43,643 nucleotides of DNA from Palsa-739 sp035532535 (lineage in GTDB: Bacteria; Actinomycetota; Thermoleophilia; Gaiellales; Gaiellaceae): positions 1-43,643 of the forward strand of contig DATKQT010000001.1 of the NCBI GenBank assembly GCA_035532535.1, written 5' to 3'. Shown piece by piece: positions 1 to 7,921 of this stretch. The translations under genes and the position numbers were made by a program. Positions within the stretch are counted from its first letter, which is position 1; the number at the start of each line of letters is the position of its first letter. The notes beneath the pieces are model-generated. The model had not been told where the DNA came from, ran no database searches, and saw only the letters and a program-made list of their open reading frames with translations.

Positions 1-72
1 GCGCCCGGGAGGATTCGAACCTCCGACCCGCGGATTAGAAGTCCGCCGCTCTGTCCACTGAGCTACGGGCGC
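1..72 (-). tRNA. tRNA-Arg (anticodon TCT)
   Basis: The reverse strand folds as a full cloverleaf: acceptor GCGCCCG pairs with CGGGCGC, and the loop CTTCTAA carries anticodon TCT for AGA codons. The acceptor pairing reaches base 1, so the discriminator base lies just outside the window and CCA coding cannot be judged. Confidence 0.95.
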
Positions 73-142
73 GTGCCGCAGAGGGTACCGCTGGAACAAC
101 GGGGCTCCCGCCACGCGAGGCGTTACGCTGTAGCGGCTTCGC

Positions 143-217
143 GGTGGCGGTAGCTCAGCTGGTAGAGCCCCGGGTTGTGGTCCCGGTGGTCGCGGGTTCG
201 AATCCCGTCCGCCACCC
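143..217 (+). tRNA. tRNA-His (anticodon GTG)
   Basis: The cloverleaf has acceptor GTGGCGG pairing with CCGCCAC. The extra G at 143 is the G-1 typical of tRNA-His and faces C216. The anticodon loop is TTGTGGT with GTG, and the T-arm contains GGTTCGAATCC. No CCA is encoded. A TANNNT box (tacgct, 124-129) lies a suitable distance upstream as a promoter. The relic permease fragment begins 2 nt after the tRNA ends. Confidence 0.95.
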
Positions 218-219
218 TC

Positions 220-373
220 GTGAACGAACGGCGCGGGCCCTGGAGACAGACGATCTCTCGGTTTCGCCGCCGGCCGCTCGGGCTCGCGGCGCTCGCAATC
301 GTCGTGGTTTTCGTCGTCGTGGGCGCGCTCGGCGGGGTGCTTGCGCCGTATTACCCGGACCAGGAGTTCGTCC
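220..373 (+). pseudogene. Relic: N-terminus of a DppC-type peptide ABC transporter permease
   Basis: From the GTG at 220 the reading frame gives a basic cytoplasmic start, then RRRPLGLAALAIVVVFVVV, one transmembrane helix and LAPYYPDQEF. That is the usual opening of DppC/OppC permeases (TC 3.A.1.5), which normally run to about 300 residues. At about base 373 the similarity stops. The frame continues to 504, but into sequence that is the antisense of another gene fragment. No rest of the permease, binding protein or ATPase is in the window. I infer a dead gene truncated by rearrangement. An intact short membrane protein is possible but less likely. The stretch 217-510 has no other gene. Confidence 0.55.
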
Positions 374-375
374 AG

Positions 376-482
376 TTCATCGGCGGATCGAGCGAAAGGC
401 CGAAGCCGACGAAGGCTGCGAACGAGACCGCGACGACGACCGACGCGGCGAGCAGCAGGCGGCGGAAGACGAACGTCGCCAT
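376..482 (-). pseudogene. Relic: N-terminus of a DppB-type peptide ABC transporter permease
   Basis: On the reverse strand an ATG at 482-480 opens MATFVFRRLLLAASVVVAVS followed by FAAFVGFGLSLDP. This is the characteristic first helix of DppB/OppB permeases, which are normally above 300 residues. Similarity ends near base 384. The frame then reads antisense of the neighbouring DppC-like relic and stops at 351-353. DppB and DppC genes normally run in the same direction, so two N-termini meeting head-on indicate an inversion plus deletion. It lies just upstream of the carboxypeptidase gene on the opposite strand. Confidence 0.55.
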
Positions 483-496
483 CCGTTGGACTTTAG

Positions 497-502
497 TAGG
501 GT
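497..502 (+). promoter_or_regulatory. -10 box of a leaderless carboxypeptidase promoter
   Basis: TAGGGT fits TANNNT and ends 8 nt before the GTG start at 511, so transcription would begin at or beside the start codon. No good -35 and no Shine-Dalgarno sequence are visible. Confidence 0.45.
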
Positions 503-510
503 GACGGGCC

Positions 511-2001
511 GTGGCTGACGCCCTCACCCAGTTGAAGGCACGCCTGACCGACGTGCACGGCATTCAGGACGTCGCCTCTCTCCTCGTCTGGGACCAGCGC
601 ACGACCATGCCGACCGCCGGCGTCGGTCATCGCGCCCAGCATCTCGCGCTGCTCCAGCGCCTCGCGCACGAACGGCTGACCGACCCCGAGATCGGCCGCC
701 TGCTCGACGAGCTGGATGCGGGGTCGCTCGACCCGGAGTCGGACGATGCGGGCCTCCTACGGCTCGCGCGCAGGACGTACGACAAGGCCGTCCAGGTCCC
801 CGTCGAGCTTCGGAGCGAGATGGCCATCGCCTCGGCCGAGGCGAACCCGATCTGGGTGAAGGCGAAGGAGACGTCGGACTTCCAGCTGTTCCTTGGCCCG
901 CTCGAGCGCAACGTGGATCTGCGCCGGCGGTACATCGAGTGCTTCGGGCCGCAGGACGAGATCTACGACATCCTGCTCGACGACTTCGAGCCGGAGATGA
1001 AGACCGCAGAGGTCACGCGCATCTTCGACGAGATCAAGGCCGAGCTCGTGCCGCTGATCGCGGAGTTGCGCGACGGGGAGGTCGACGACTCGTTTCTCTT
1101 CGGCCACTTCCCCCTCGACCGCCAGATCGCCCTCGATCACGAGGTCGTCGATCTGTTCGGCCACCGGCCGGACACATGGCGGATCGACCCGACCGAGCAT
1201 CCATTCGCAGGCGGCGCCGGCATCGACGACGTCCGCATCACGACGCACTACTACGAGGACAGTCTCAAGTCGCTCTTCTCGACCATGCACGAATACGGTC
1301 ACGGGCTCTACGAGCACCAGATCCCGCGCCGCTTCGCGAATCTCCCGATCGGCACCGGCGCCTCGCTCGGCCTGCACGAGTCGCAGAGCCGACTGTGGGA
1401 GAACCTCGTCGGACGCAGCATGCCGTTCTGGCGCTTCTTCTATCCGCGCCTGCAGGAAGTCTTCGCGGAGCAGTTCCGCGGCGTCGAGCTCGACCGTTTC
1501 TACGCCGCCGTCAACCGCGTGCGCCCGTCGCTCATCCGCATCCGTGCCGACGAGGTCACGTATGGGATGCACGTGATCCTCCGGTTCGAGCTCGAGCAGG
1601 ACATCGTCAACGGCCGCGTCGAGCTGCGCGACCTGCCGCAGCGGTGGGCGGAGAAGATGGACGAGTACCTCGGCGTCGAGGTGCCCGACGACGCGAGCGG
1701 CGTGCTCCAGGACACCCACTGGGCCTCGGGGCTCATCGGGTACTTCTCGACCTATCTGCTCGGCACCGTGATGTCGGTGCAGATCTGGGAGAAGATCCAG
1801 GAGGACGTGCCCGATCTCGATGACCGCATCGAGCGCGGGGACTTCACCGCGCTGCGCGAGTGGCTCGGCGACAACGTGCACGAGCTCGGGCGGAAGTTCA
1901 CGCCGCAGGAGACGCTGCGACGAGCGACCGGCTCGGGCATCGACGCGAAGCCGTACCTCGCATACCTGAAGCGCAAGTACGGCGCCCCCGTCGCCGCCTA
2001 G
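511..2001 (+). CDS. M32 family metallocarboxypeptidase
   Basis: A 496-residue zinc carboxypeptidase of the Taq/Pfu carboxypeptidase family, which removes C-terminal residues from peptides in the cytoplasm and has the usual family length of about 500. The catalytic HEYGH motif (HExxH) is at residues 260-264. The family's second motif HESQSR follows at 289-294 and supplies a further metal-site glutamate. The N-terminal helical part (residues 1-90) contains WDQRTTMP, also typical of M32. There is no signal peptide. The GTG start is supported by homologous N-terminal content and by the -10 box 8 nt upstream. It is transcribed alone, followed by tRNA-Arg(TCG). Confidence 0.95.
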   Translation: MADALTQLKARLTDVHGIQDVASLLVWDQRTTMPTAGVGHRAQHLALLQRLAHERLTDPEIGRLLDELDAGSLDPESDDAGLLRLARRTYDKAVQVPVELRSEMAIASAEANPIWVKAKETSDFQLFLGPLERNVDLRRRYIECFGPQDEIYDILLDDFEPEMKTAEVTRIFDEIKAELVPLIAELRDGEVDDSFLFGHFPLDRQIALDHEVVDLFGHRPDTWRIDPTEHPFAGGAGIDDVRITTHYYEDSLKSLFSTMHEYGHGLYEHQIPRRFANLPIGTGASLGLHESQSRLWENLVGRSMPFWRFFYPRLQEVFAEQFRGVELDRFYAAVNRVRPSLIRIRADEVTYGMHVILRFELEQDIVNGRVELRDLPQRWAEKMDEYLGVEVPDDASGVLQDTHWASGLIGYFSTYLLGTVMSVQIWEKIQEDVPDLDDRIERGDFTALREWLGDNVHELGRKFTPQETLRRATGSGIDAKPYLAYLKRKYGAPVAA

Positions 2002-2026
2002 CGCCCGGGTTACCCTTCTCCGGCTC

Positions 2027-2098
2027 GGCCCCGTAGCTCAGCGGATAGAGCGGCAGACTTCGAATCTGCGCGCGGAGGTTCGACTCCTCCCGGGGCCA
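2027..2098 (+). tRNA. tRNA-Arg (anticodon TCG)
   Basis: The acceptor GGCCCCG pairs with CGGGGCC, the loop CTTCGAA carries TCG (CGA codons) and the T-loop is GTTCGAC. No CCA is encoded. A TANNNT box (taccct, 2011-2016) lies just upstream. Confidence 0.95.
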
Positions 2099-2109
2099 TC
2101 GCGCGATAG

Positions 2110-2131
2110 CCATCCTCGATTTGGAGGATGG
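2110..2131 (+). terminator. Hairpin after tRNA-Arg(TCG)
   Basis: CCATCCTC (2110-2117) and GAGGATGG (2124-2131) form a perfect 8-bp stem with a 6-nt loop, 11 nt past the tRNA. There is no U-tract, so it may be a processing or weak termination hairpin. It argues against starting the kinase gene at the ATG at 2128, which lies inside the stem. Confidence 0.45.
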
Positions 2132-2187
2132 GCAGTCCGCGATCTCTCGACTGGTCGGGCGGCCGCTCTGGCCCGATGATCCTTTGT

Positions 2188-4878
2188 ATGACCGTGTCTA
2201 CGGAGATCCCCACCGTGCACGAGGAGAACTCCGGCCGCTATCGCGACATCGTCGAAAACGCGAGCGACCTGATCTTCACGGTCGATCTCGACGACCGCAT
2301 CACGAGCGTCAACGCCGCGTTCGAACGCGCGCTGGGCCGCTCGCGTGCGGATCTGCTCGGCCGGCCGCTCTCGAGCGTTGTCGTGCCCGCATGGCACGGA
2401 CAGCTTCGTGACGCGACGTCGGCGAAGCTCGGGGGCGGTCCGAACGCGACCGTGTACGACCTCGAGTTGCTCGCCGAGGATGGCCGGATGGTGCCCGTGG
2501 AGGTGTCGAGCTGGGTCGTCGTGGAGGACGGGCAGCCGCGCGCCGTTCAGGGGATCTGTCGCGATATGAGCGAGCGCAACGCTACCGACGCGGAGCTGCG
2601 GACCATGCGGGCGGAGCTCGCCAAACGGGACGACTTTCTGCGGCGCGCGTTCGAGGACACCGCGGTCAGCATGGTCGTGACGACGGCAGACGGTGTGATC
2701 GAGCGCGCCAACCAGGCGTTTTGCGACCTGCTCGGCTACGCGGCGGCGGAGTTGTGCGGGACGAGCTTGGTCGACATCACGCATCCCGACGATCGGGACA
2801 TGGTCCTGGCTGCGATCGGGCAGCTGCGCAGCGGCGAACTGCGTCGCTTCACCGGCGAGAAGCGCTACCGGTGCAAGGACGGTGGAACCGTGCGGACCCA
2901 GATCGGAATCTCACCGATCCTGAACGCGTCCGGCGAAGTCACGTCGTTCATTTCGCAGATCCTCGACGTGACCGAACAGCGGGCGGTGGAGGCCGCGCTG
3001 CACGAAACGGGCGAGCTGTTCCGCGCCGCGTTCGAAGACGTCGAGGCCGGGATGATGCTCGTGGCGCCCGACGGACGGGTCGTGCACGGTAACGCGTCGC
3101 TGTGCGCCCTGCTCGGCTACACGCCGGAGGAGCTCCGGGAGCTCGACGTCCTTACGCTCACCCACCCTGATGACCACGATCTGACACACGAGACCCTCGC
3201 CGGGCTGGCGAGCGGAGAGCTGAACAGCCAGACGGTGGAGAAGCGCTACCTGCGCAAATCGGGCGAGGCTGTCTGGGCTCGCAGGTCGATCTCGACCGTC
3301 AGGGACGCGAACGGTGACCTGACGTGCACCGTCGCGCAGATCAACGACGTCAGCGCGCGGCGCGAGAGCGAGGAACGCTTTCGGCGGCTCTTCGAGTCGA
3401 GCCCGCAGGGAATGGCGGTTGTCGACGAGGGCGGCAGGCTCCTCCAGACCAACGCCGCACTCGGGGAGATCCTCGGCTGCGACTCGAGCGAGCTCGTCGG
3501 CCGCAAGTTCACCGAGTTCACGCACCCCGACGACTGCGCGACGGACATCGAGCTCTACACCGAGCTGATGGAAGGCCGGCGGACGCACTACGAGCTGGAA
3601 AAGCGCTTCCTCCGGCCGGACGGCGGGGTGGTCTGGGGGCACCTGACCGCGTTTGCGCTCCCCAATCCGGGCGGCGGCCCGCGTCTCGCGATCGGCGTCC
3701 TCAGTGACATCAGCGAGCGCCGCGCGCTCGAGGATCAGCTGCGCCAGTCCCAGCGGATGGAGGCGGTCGGCCAGCTCGCCGGCGGCGTCGCGCATGACTT
3801 CAACAACCTGCTCACGGCGGTCGCGAGCTACTGCGACCTCGCGTCGGATGCGCTCGAGGACGACAGCAATCCGGTGCTGCGCGCCAGCGTCGACGGCATT
3901 CGCAGCGCGGCCGGTCGCGCAGCCGAGGTGACCCAACAGTTGCTCGCCTTCAGCCGGCAACAGGTGCTCGAGCTGAAGCCACTCGATCTCAACTCAGCCG
4001 TGGCCGATCAGACGCGCTTGCTCCGGCGCCTGCTCGGCGACGACGTCGACGTTCGCCTTGCGCTGGAGCCCGGACTTCCTGCGGTGACAATGGACGCGGG
4101 TCAGCTCGCGCAGGTGGTGATGAACCTCGCCGTCAACGCACGCGATGCGATGCCGGCCGGCGGGACACTCACCATCGAGACGCAGAGCGTCGATCTCGAG
4201 AGCGCGCCGACGATGACGGGCATCGTCAGCGGGCCGCACGTGCTGCTCGCCGTCAGCGACACCGGTTGTGGGATGGACTCGACGATACGCGAGCGAATCT
4301 TCGAGCCGTTCTTCACAACGAAGGAGCTCGGCAAAGGCACCGGCCTCGGCCTCTCCACCGTGCTCGGCATCGTCGAGCAGTCGGGTGGCCGCGTGAGCGT
4401 GTACAGCGAGCTGGGCGTCGGGACGACCTTCAAGGTGTACATGCCGATGGGCGGTGCTGCCCCTGCGCACAAACATGCGCCTGCCGGCGTCGCGAAGCTC
4501 GATCGTCCGGTCGGGAGCGGCGTCATCCTCCTCGTCGAGGACAACGACGCCGTTCGGCGGCCGGTCGCGCGGCTCCTCTCCGACCTCGGCTATGAGGTCG
4601 TGCCTGCGGATGGGCCCGAGGAGGCGTTGCGGCTTGCCACGGGGCGGACGCTCGATCTCCTCGTCACCGACGTCGTCATGCCGATGATGAACGGCCGGCA
4701 GCTCGCAGAGCGACTGCTGGCCGACCGGCCCGAGCTGAAGGTCCTGTACATGTCCGGCTACACCGACGATGCCGTGATCGCGCGCGGGGTCATCGAAGCA
4801 GGCACAGCGTTCCTGCAGAAGCCGTTCGGTGCCGACCGGCTCGCGCAGAAGATCCGCGAGTTGCTCGACGCCGACTAG
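2188..4878 (+). CDS. Multi-PAS hybrid sensor histidine kinase with C-terminal receiver
   Basis: An 896-residue soluble sensor kinase. Four PAS domains lie in tandem at about residues 17-130, 145-265, 275-390 and 395-515; PAS 2-4 each carry a THPDD motif typical of PAS_3/PAC folds. A HisKA dimerisation domain follows with H536 in GVAHDFNNLL, then a HATPase_c domain (about 630-755) with DTGCGMD and GKGTGLGLS, and a receiver domain (about 780-895) with predicted phospho-acceptor D828 in VTDVVMP. There is no transmembrane segment, so it probably senses an intracellular cue. In-frame ATGs also exist at 2128 (inside a hairpin) and 2176; I prefer 2188. It converges on a three-gene response-regulator operon with only 7 nt between stops, which suggests a shared pathway, though partnership is inferred. 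Confidence 0.92.
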   Translation: MTVSTEIPTVHEENSGRYRDIVENASDLIFTVDLDDRITSVNAAFERALGRSRADLLGRPLSSVVVPAWHGQLRDATSAKLGGGPNATVYDLELLAEDGRMVPVEVSSWVVVEDGQPRAVQGICRDMSERNATDAELRTMRAELAKRDDFLRRAFEDTAVSMVVTTADGVIERANQAFCDLLGYAAAELCGTSLVDITHPDDRDMVLAAIGQLRSGELRRFTGEKRYRCKDGGTVRTQIGISPILNASGEVTSFISQILDVTEQRAVEAALHETGELFRAAFEDVEAGMMLVAPDGRVVHGNASLCALLGYTPEELRELDVLTLTHPDDHDLTHETLAGLASGELNSQTVEKRYLRKSGEAVWARRSISTVRDANGDLTCTVAQINDVSARRESEERFRRLFESSPQGMAVVDEGGRLLQTNAALGEILGCDSSELVGRKFTEFTHPDDCATDIELYTELMEGRRTHYELEKRFLRPDGGVVWGHLTAFALPNPGGGPRLAIGVLSDISERRALEDQLRQSQRMEAVGQLAGGVAHDFNNLLTAVASYCDLASDALEDDSNPVLRASVDGIRSAAGRAAEVTQQLLAFSRQQVLELKPLDLNSAVADQTRLLRRLLGDDVDVRLALEPGLPAVTMDAGQLAQVVMNLAVNARDAMPAGGTLTIETQSVDLESAPTMTGIVSGPHVLLAVSDTGCGMDSTIRERIFEPFFTTKELGKGTGLGLSTVLGIVEQSGGRVSVYSELGVGTTFKVYMPMGGAAPAHKHAPAGVAKLDRPVGSGVILLVEDNDAVRRPVARLLSDLGYEVVPADGPEEALRLATGRTLDLLVTDVVMPMMNGRQLAERLLADRPELKVLYMSGYTDDAVIARGVIEAGTAFLQKPFGADRLAQKIRELLDAD

Positions 4879-4885
4879 CGATGCT

Positions 4886-5509
4886 CTAGTCGATCAGCGA
4901 CATCCGCAGCGCGTTGGCCACCGCCTGTGTCCGCGTGTCGGCCTCGAGCTTCGCCATCGCCTTCTCGATGTGGGTGCGCACGGTGAGCGGGGAGATGCCC
5001 AGCTCGAGCCCGACCTGCTCGTTCCGCATGCCGTCGGCTAGGAGCCGCAACACCTCGCGCTCGCGCTTCGTCAGTCCCGGGATGCGCGCTGTTGCATCCG
5101 GTCCCGCGAGGACGCCGGCGAGCACGGGATCGACATACGTCTGGCCGCCGGCAACGGTGCGGATCGCGCGCACGAGATCGGACAGCGGCGACTCCTTCAG
5201 CACGAAGCCGCGCGCACCCGCGTCGATCGCCTCGATGACGATGGCCCGCTCCGCGTACCCGGTGTAGATGATCACTCCGGTCGGGCATCCCGCGGCCGCG
5301 AGCTGTCGCGCTACCTCGATGCCGCCCATTCCCGGCATCTGCACGTCGACGACCGCGACGTCGGGCTGGAGCTCCTGGACGCGTGCAACCGTGTCCGCGC
5401 CTTCTCCTGCCGTTCCGGCGATCTCGATCCCTTCCTCGCTCGCGAGGAAGCGGGAGACCGCGTCGACGATTGCGGGATGGTCGTCGGCCACAAAGCACCG
5501 CAAGGCCAT
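4886..5509 (-). CDS. NarL/FixJ-family response regulator (first paralogue)
   Basis: A 207-residue DNA-binding response regulator. The receiver domain has the acidic pair D9/D10 in VADDHP, phospho-acceptor D55 in VVDVQMPG and conserved K105 in VLKES. A LuxR-type helix-turn-helix follows at about residues 147-205, with LTKREREVLRLLADG and the recognition helix in SPLTVRTHIEKAMAKL. It is a paralogue of the next gene upstream, and the last residues (TRTQAVANALRMSLI) are nearly the same. It lies 25 nt after that gene's stop but also has its own promoter-like sequence in the gap. Its probable kinase is the hybrid kinase converging from the other side. Confidence 0.95.
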   Translation of the reverse strand: MALRCFVADDHPAIVDAVSRFLASEEGIEIAGTAGEGADTVARVQELQPDVAVVDVQMPGMGGIEVARQLAAAGCPTGVIIYTGYAERAIVIEAIDAGARGFVLKESPLSDLVRAIRTVAGGQTYVDPVLAGVLAGPDATARIPGLTKREREVLRLLADGMRNEQVGLELGISPLTVRTHIEKAMAKLEADTRTQAVANALRMSLID

Positions 5510-5520
5510 GGTTGGACAAA

Positions 5521-5550
5521 AGTATAGGCGCAGATCAGACGATCAGTGAA
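5521..5550 (-). promoter_or_regulatory. Promoter for the distal NarL-type regulator
   Basis: Read on the reverse strand: TTCACT (5550-5545), an 18-nt spacer, then TATACT (5526-5521), ending 11 nt before the ATG at 5509. This is one of the few places in the window where both boxes look reasonable. It overlaps the end of the preceding regulator gene, so the last gene could be expressed separately from its operon. Confidence 0.5.
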
Positions 5551-6176
5551 TCGCGGAGCGCGACCGCGACCGCCTGCGTGCGCGTCTTCGCGCCGAGCTT
5601 CGTCATCGCCCGGTGAGCGTGCGCCCGAACGGTGTCCGGAGAGAGGAAGAGCTCGGCACCGATCTCCCCGTAGGAACCGCCTTCTGCGAGGAGCCGGAGC
5701 ACCTCGCGCTCGCGGCCGCTCAGGCGTTTGGCGGCGGCCGGGTCGGTGCGCGCGAGCTCGGCGGCGAGGACCGGGTCGATGTACACCGAGCCCGACGCGA
5801 TGAGGTCGATCGCGCGCGTGAGGTCGTCGAGTGGCGAGTCCTTCAGGGCGAAGCCCTGTGCGCCGGCATCGAGCGCTTCTGCGACGAGGCCGCGGTCGGC
5901 GAATCCGGAGTAGAGGAGCACTGCGGTCTCCGGCGAGACCGATTTGGCCGACCGGGCGAGCTCGAGGCCGCCGAGCCGCGGCATGCGGAGGTCGGCGACG
6001 CACACGGCCGGACGGTACAGCTCGATCGCCGTGAGGGCCTGCTCCCCGTCGCGTGCGGTCGCGACGACGGCGTATCCAGCGGCGGAGAGGTACCGCGCCA
6101 CGCAGTCGACGATGGGGGGATGGTCGTCTGCGATGAGGCAGGTGACCGTCGATCGATCGGGATTGGGCTTGGTCAT
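5535..6176 (-). CDS. NarL/FixJ-family response regulator (second paralogue)
   Basis: A 213-residue response regulator with the same plan as its downstream neighbour: acidic pair in IADDHPP, phospho-acceptor D62 in VADLRMP, K112 in ALKDS, and a LuxR-type HTH with LSGREREVLRLLAEG and SPDTVRAHAHRAMTKL. Its ATG overlaps the stop of the HD-GYP gene by 4 nt (ATGA), indicating translational coupling. Two adjacent paralogues keeping all receiver residues suggests duplication followed by divergence in DNA targets; the targets cannot be read from sequence. Confidence 0.95.
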   Translation of the reverse strand: MTKPNPDRSTVTCLIADDHPPIVDCVARYLSAAGYAVVATARDGEQALTAIELYRPAVCVADLRMPRLGGLELARSAKSVSPETAVLLYSGFADRGLVAEALDAGAQGFALKDSPLDDLTRAIDLIASGSVYIDPVLAAELARTDPAAAKRLSGREREVLRLLAEGGSYGEIGAELFLSPDTVRAHAHRAMTKLGAKTRTQAVAVALRDSLIV

Positions 6177-7192
6177 ACGGCAACTGCCTCCTCATGGCGT
6201 ACGAACGAGCGCGCGAACGCGTCGACGACTGCCGGGTCGAATTTCCGTCCACGCTGTTCGATGACGAACGTAAGGGCATCCTCCGCCGTCCACGCCCCGC
6301 GGTAGGGGCGGTCGCTCGTGAGCGCGTCGAAGACGTCGGCGACGGTGACGATCCTCCCCGCGAGCGGAATCTCGTCCCCGGCCAGCCCGCGCGGATACCC
6401 GGAGCCGTCCCAGTTCTCGTGATGCGTCCAGGCCACGGTCGCAGCCAGCTCGAGAAGCTCGTTTCCGGAGCCGGCGAGCAGCTCCCGTCCGACCTCGGTG
6501 TGACGTTCCATCACGCCGCGCTCGTCGGGGGAGAGCGCGCCCGGCTTGCGCAGGATCGCCTCGCTGATCGCGATCTTGCCGATGTCGTGCAGCGGGCCGG
6601 CCAGCCGCAGCCGCTCGGCGACGACGGCGGTCAGTCCGAGCTCGACCGCGATCAGGCGCGCGGATTCGGCGACGCGCTCGACGTGCTCGCCGGTCTCGAG
6701 ATCGTGAAACTCCATTGCGCGGCCGAGCCGGGCGACCGTCTCCGCGTATGCGCGCCGCAACTCTTCCTCCGACACTGCGATCGCGGCGTAGGCCTGTTCG
6801 AGCTGCGCGGAGCGGGACTCCTCGAGGCGGCTGCGGTGGATCGCGCCGGCGACAGCGATGAGAAGGTCGTTCGGGACGAAGGGCTTCGTGAGGTAGCCGT
6901 GGGCGCCGAGCGCGAGCGCGCGGTCGGCCGTGTAGGGGTCGTCGTGGCCGGTCACCATCACCGTGGCTGTGGCCGGCAGGGCGGCGAGCTCGGAGAGGAG
7001 CACGAGCCCGGACTCCCCGGGGAGGCCGATGTCGCAGAGGACGACCGAGTAGTCGTGGACGGCGAGGAGCCGCCGGGCCTCGTGGGCGTCGCCGGCGCAG
7101 TCGCAGGTGTAGGCCGCCGCGTGCAGCACTCGCTTGATGCACGAGCGGACCTGCGGGTCGTCGTCGACGCAGAGAATCGGCTTTGCGGTCAC
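6173..7192 (-). CDS. Response regulator with HD-GYP domain (predicted c-di-GMP phosphodiesterase)
   Basis: 339 residues. The receiver domain (1-120) has D10-D12, phospho-acceptor D54 in VLCDIGLPG and K103 in LTKPF. A short helical linker (125-155) leads to an HD-GYP domain with the metal-binding HD at 202-203 (LHDIGK) and HHENWDGSGYPRGL at 257-270, the GYP signature associated with hydrolysis of cyclic di-GMP. All key residues are present, so it is probably active and switched by phosphorylation. It is the first gene of the operon with the two NarL-type regulators. The start is GTG at 7192 with gaggga just upstream. Confidence 0.94.
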   Translation of the reverse strand: MTAKPILCVDDDPQVRSCIKRVLHAAAYTCDCAGDAHEARRLLAVHDYSVVLCDIGLPGESGLVLLSELAALPATATVMVTGHDDPYTADRALALGAHGYLTKPFVPNDLLIAVAGAIHRSRLEESRSAQLEQAYAAIAVSEEELRRAYAETVARLGRAMEFHDLETGEHVERVAESARLIAVELGLTAVVAERLRLAGPLHDIGKIAISEAILRKPGALSPDERGVMERHTEVGRELLAGSGNELLELAATVAWTHHENWDGSGYPRGLAGDEIPLAGRIVTVADVFDALTSDRPYRGAWTAEDALTFVIEQRGRKFDPAVVDAFARSFVRHEEAVAV

Positions 7193-7287
7193 TCCCTCAT
7201 GATCCGTGCGACCGGTCGCCGATGGAATCCGTCCGGAACCGGACTCTCACCTGGGATCTATGGCGTCGTGCCCTCCTGCAAAGAGAG

Positions 7288-7293
7288 TAGTTT
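7288..7293 (+). promoter_or_regulatory. -10 box of a leaderless nitroreductase promoter
   Basis: TAGTTT ends 6 nt before the GTG at 7300. There is no Shine-Dalgarno sequence between them, so the transcript probably starts at or next to the start codon. Confidence 0.45.
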
Positions 7294-7299
7294 GAGCGC

Positions 7300-7920
7300 G
7301 TGCTCGAACTGACACCCGACGAGCTCCTGTCCACGACACGCGCCGTCCGCAAGCGCCTCGACCTCACCCGGCCGGTCGAGCGTGAGGTGCTCGAGGAGTG
7401 CCTCAGGCTCGCCCAGCAGGCGCCCACGGCGAGCTATTCGCAGAACTGGCACTTCGTCGTCGTGACCGACGCAGAGAAGCGGGCGAAGCTCGGGGAGCTC
7501 TGGCGCGAGGTCGCCTTCCCGTATCTCCAGCGGGGCGGAGGGCCGCGCGAGGGGCAGATGGCGCGGATCGGCGACGCCGTCGTGCACCTCGCCGACCACA
7601 TCCACGAGGTGCCCGTGCACGTGATCCCGTGCGTGGTCGGCCGCTATGAGGGGAAGTCGAACCCGCTCGTCGCCTCGATGTTCGGGTCGATCGTCCCGGC
7701 AGCCTGGTCGTTCATGCTGGCGGCCCGCTCGCGCGGGCTCGGCACGTGCTGGACGACGTTCCACCTCATGCACGAGCGCGAGGCGGCCGAGATCCTCGGC
7801 ATCCCCTACGACGAGGTCACCCAGGTGGCGCTCATCCCGGTGGCCTACACGATCGGAACGGACTTCAAGCCGGGCAAGCGCAAGTCCCTGGACTCGATGG
7901 TCCATTGGGACGAGTGGTGA
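7300..7920 (+). CDS. Nitroreductase family protein (FMN-dependent)
   Basis: A 206-residue cytoplasmic flavoprotein of the nitroreductase fold, typically a dimer using FMN and NAD(P)H. The N-terminal TTRAVRKRLDLTRPV is the usual RxxxR FMN-phosphate region. QAPTASYSQNWHFVVV is the family's second FMN/substrate segment, and SRGLGTCWTTFH near residues 146-157 is the conserved glycine-rich portion. The substrate cannot be predicted. It converges with the S9 peptidase with a single base between stop codons. The GTG start is supported by the -10 box just upstream. Confidence 0.9.
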   Translation: MLELTPDELLSTTRAVRKRLDLTRPVEREVLEECLRLAQQAPTASYSQNWHFVVVTDAEKRAKLGELWREVAFPYLQRGGGPREGQMARIGDAVVHLADHIHEVPVHVIPCVVGRYEGKSNPLVASMFGSIVPAAWSFMLAARSRGLGTCWTTFHLMHEREAAEILGIPYDEVTQVALIPVAYTIGTDFKPGKRKSLDSMVHWDEW

Positions 7921-7921
7921 G

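Noticed and set aside
2128..2187. Earlier ATG starts for the hybrid kinase
   Set aside because: The ATG at 2128 lies inside the tRNA-Arg hairpin, and residues before 2188 show no PAS similarity.
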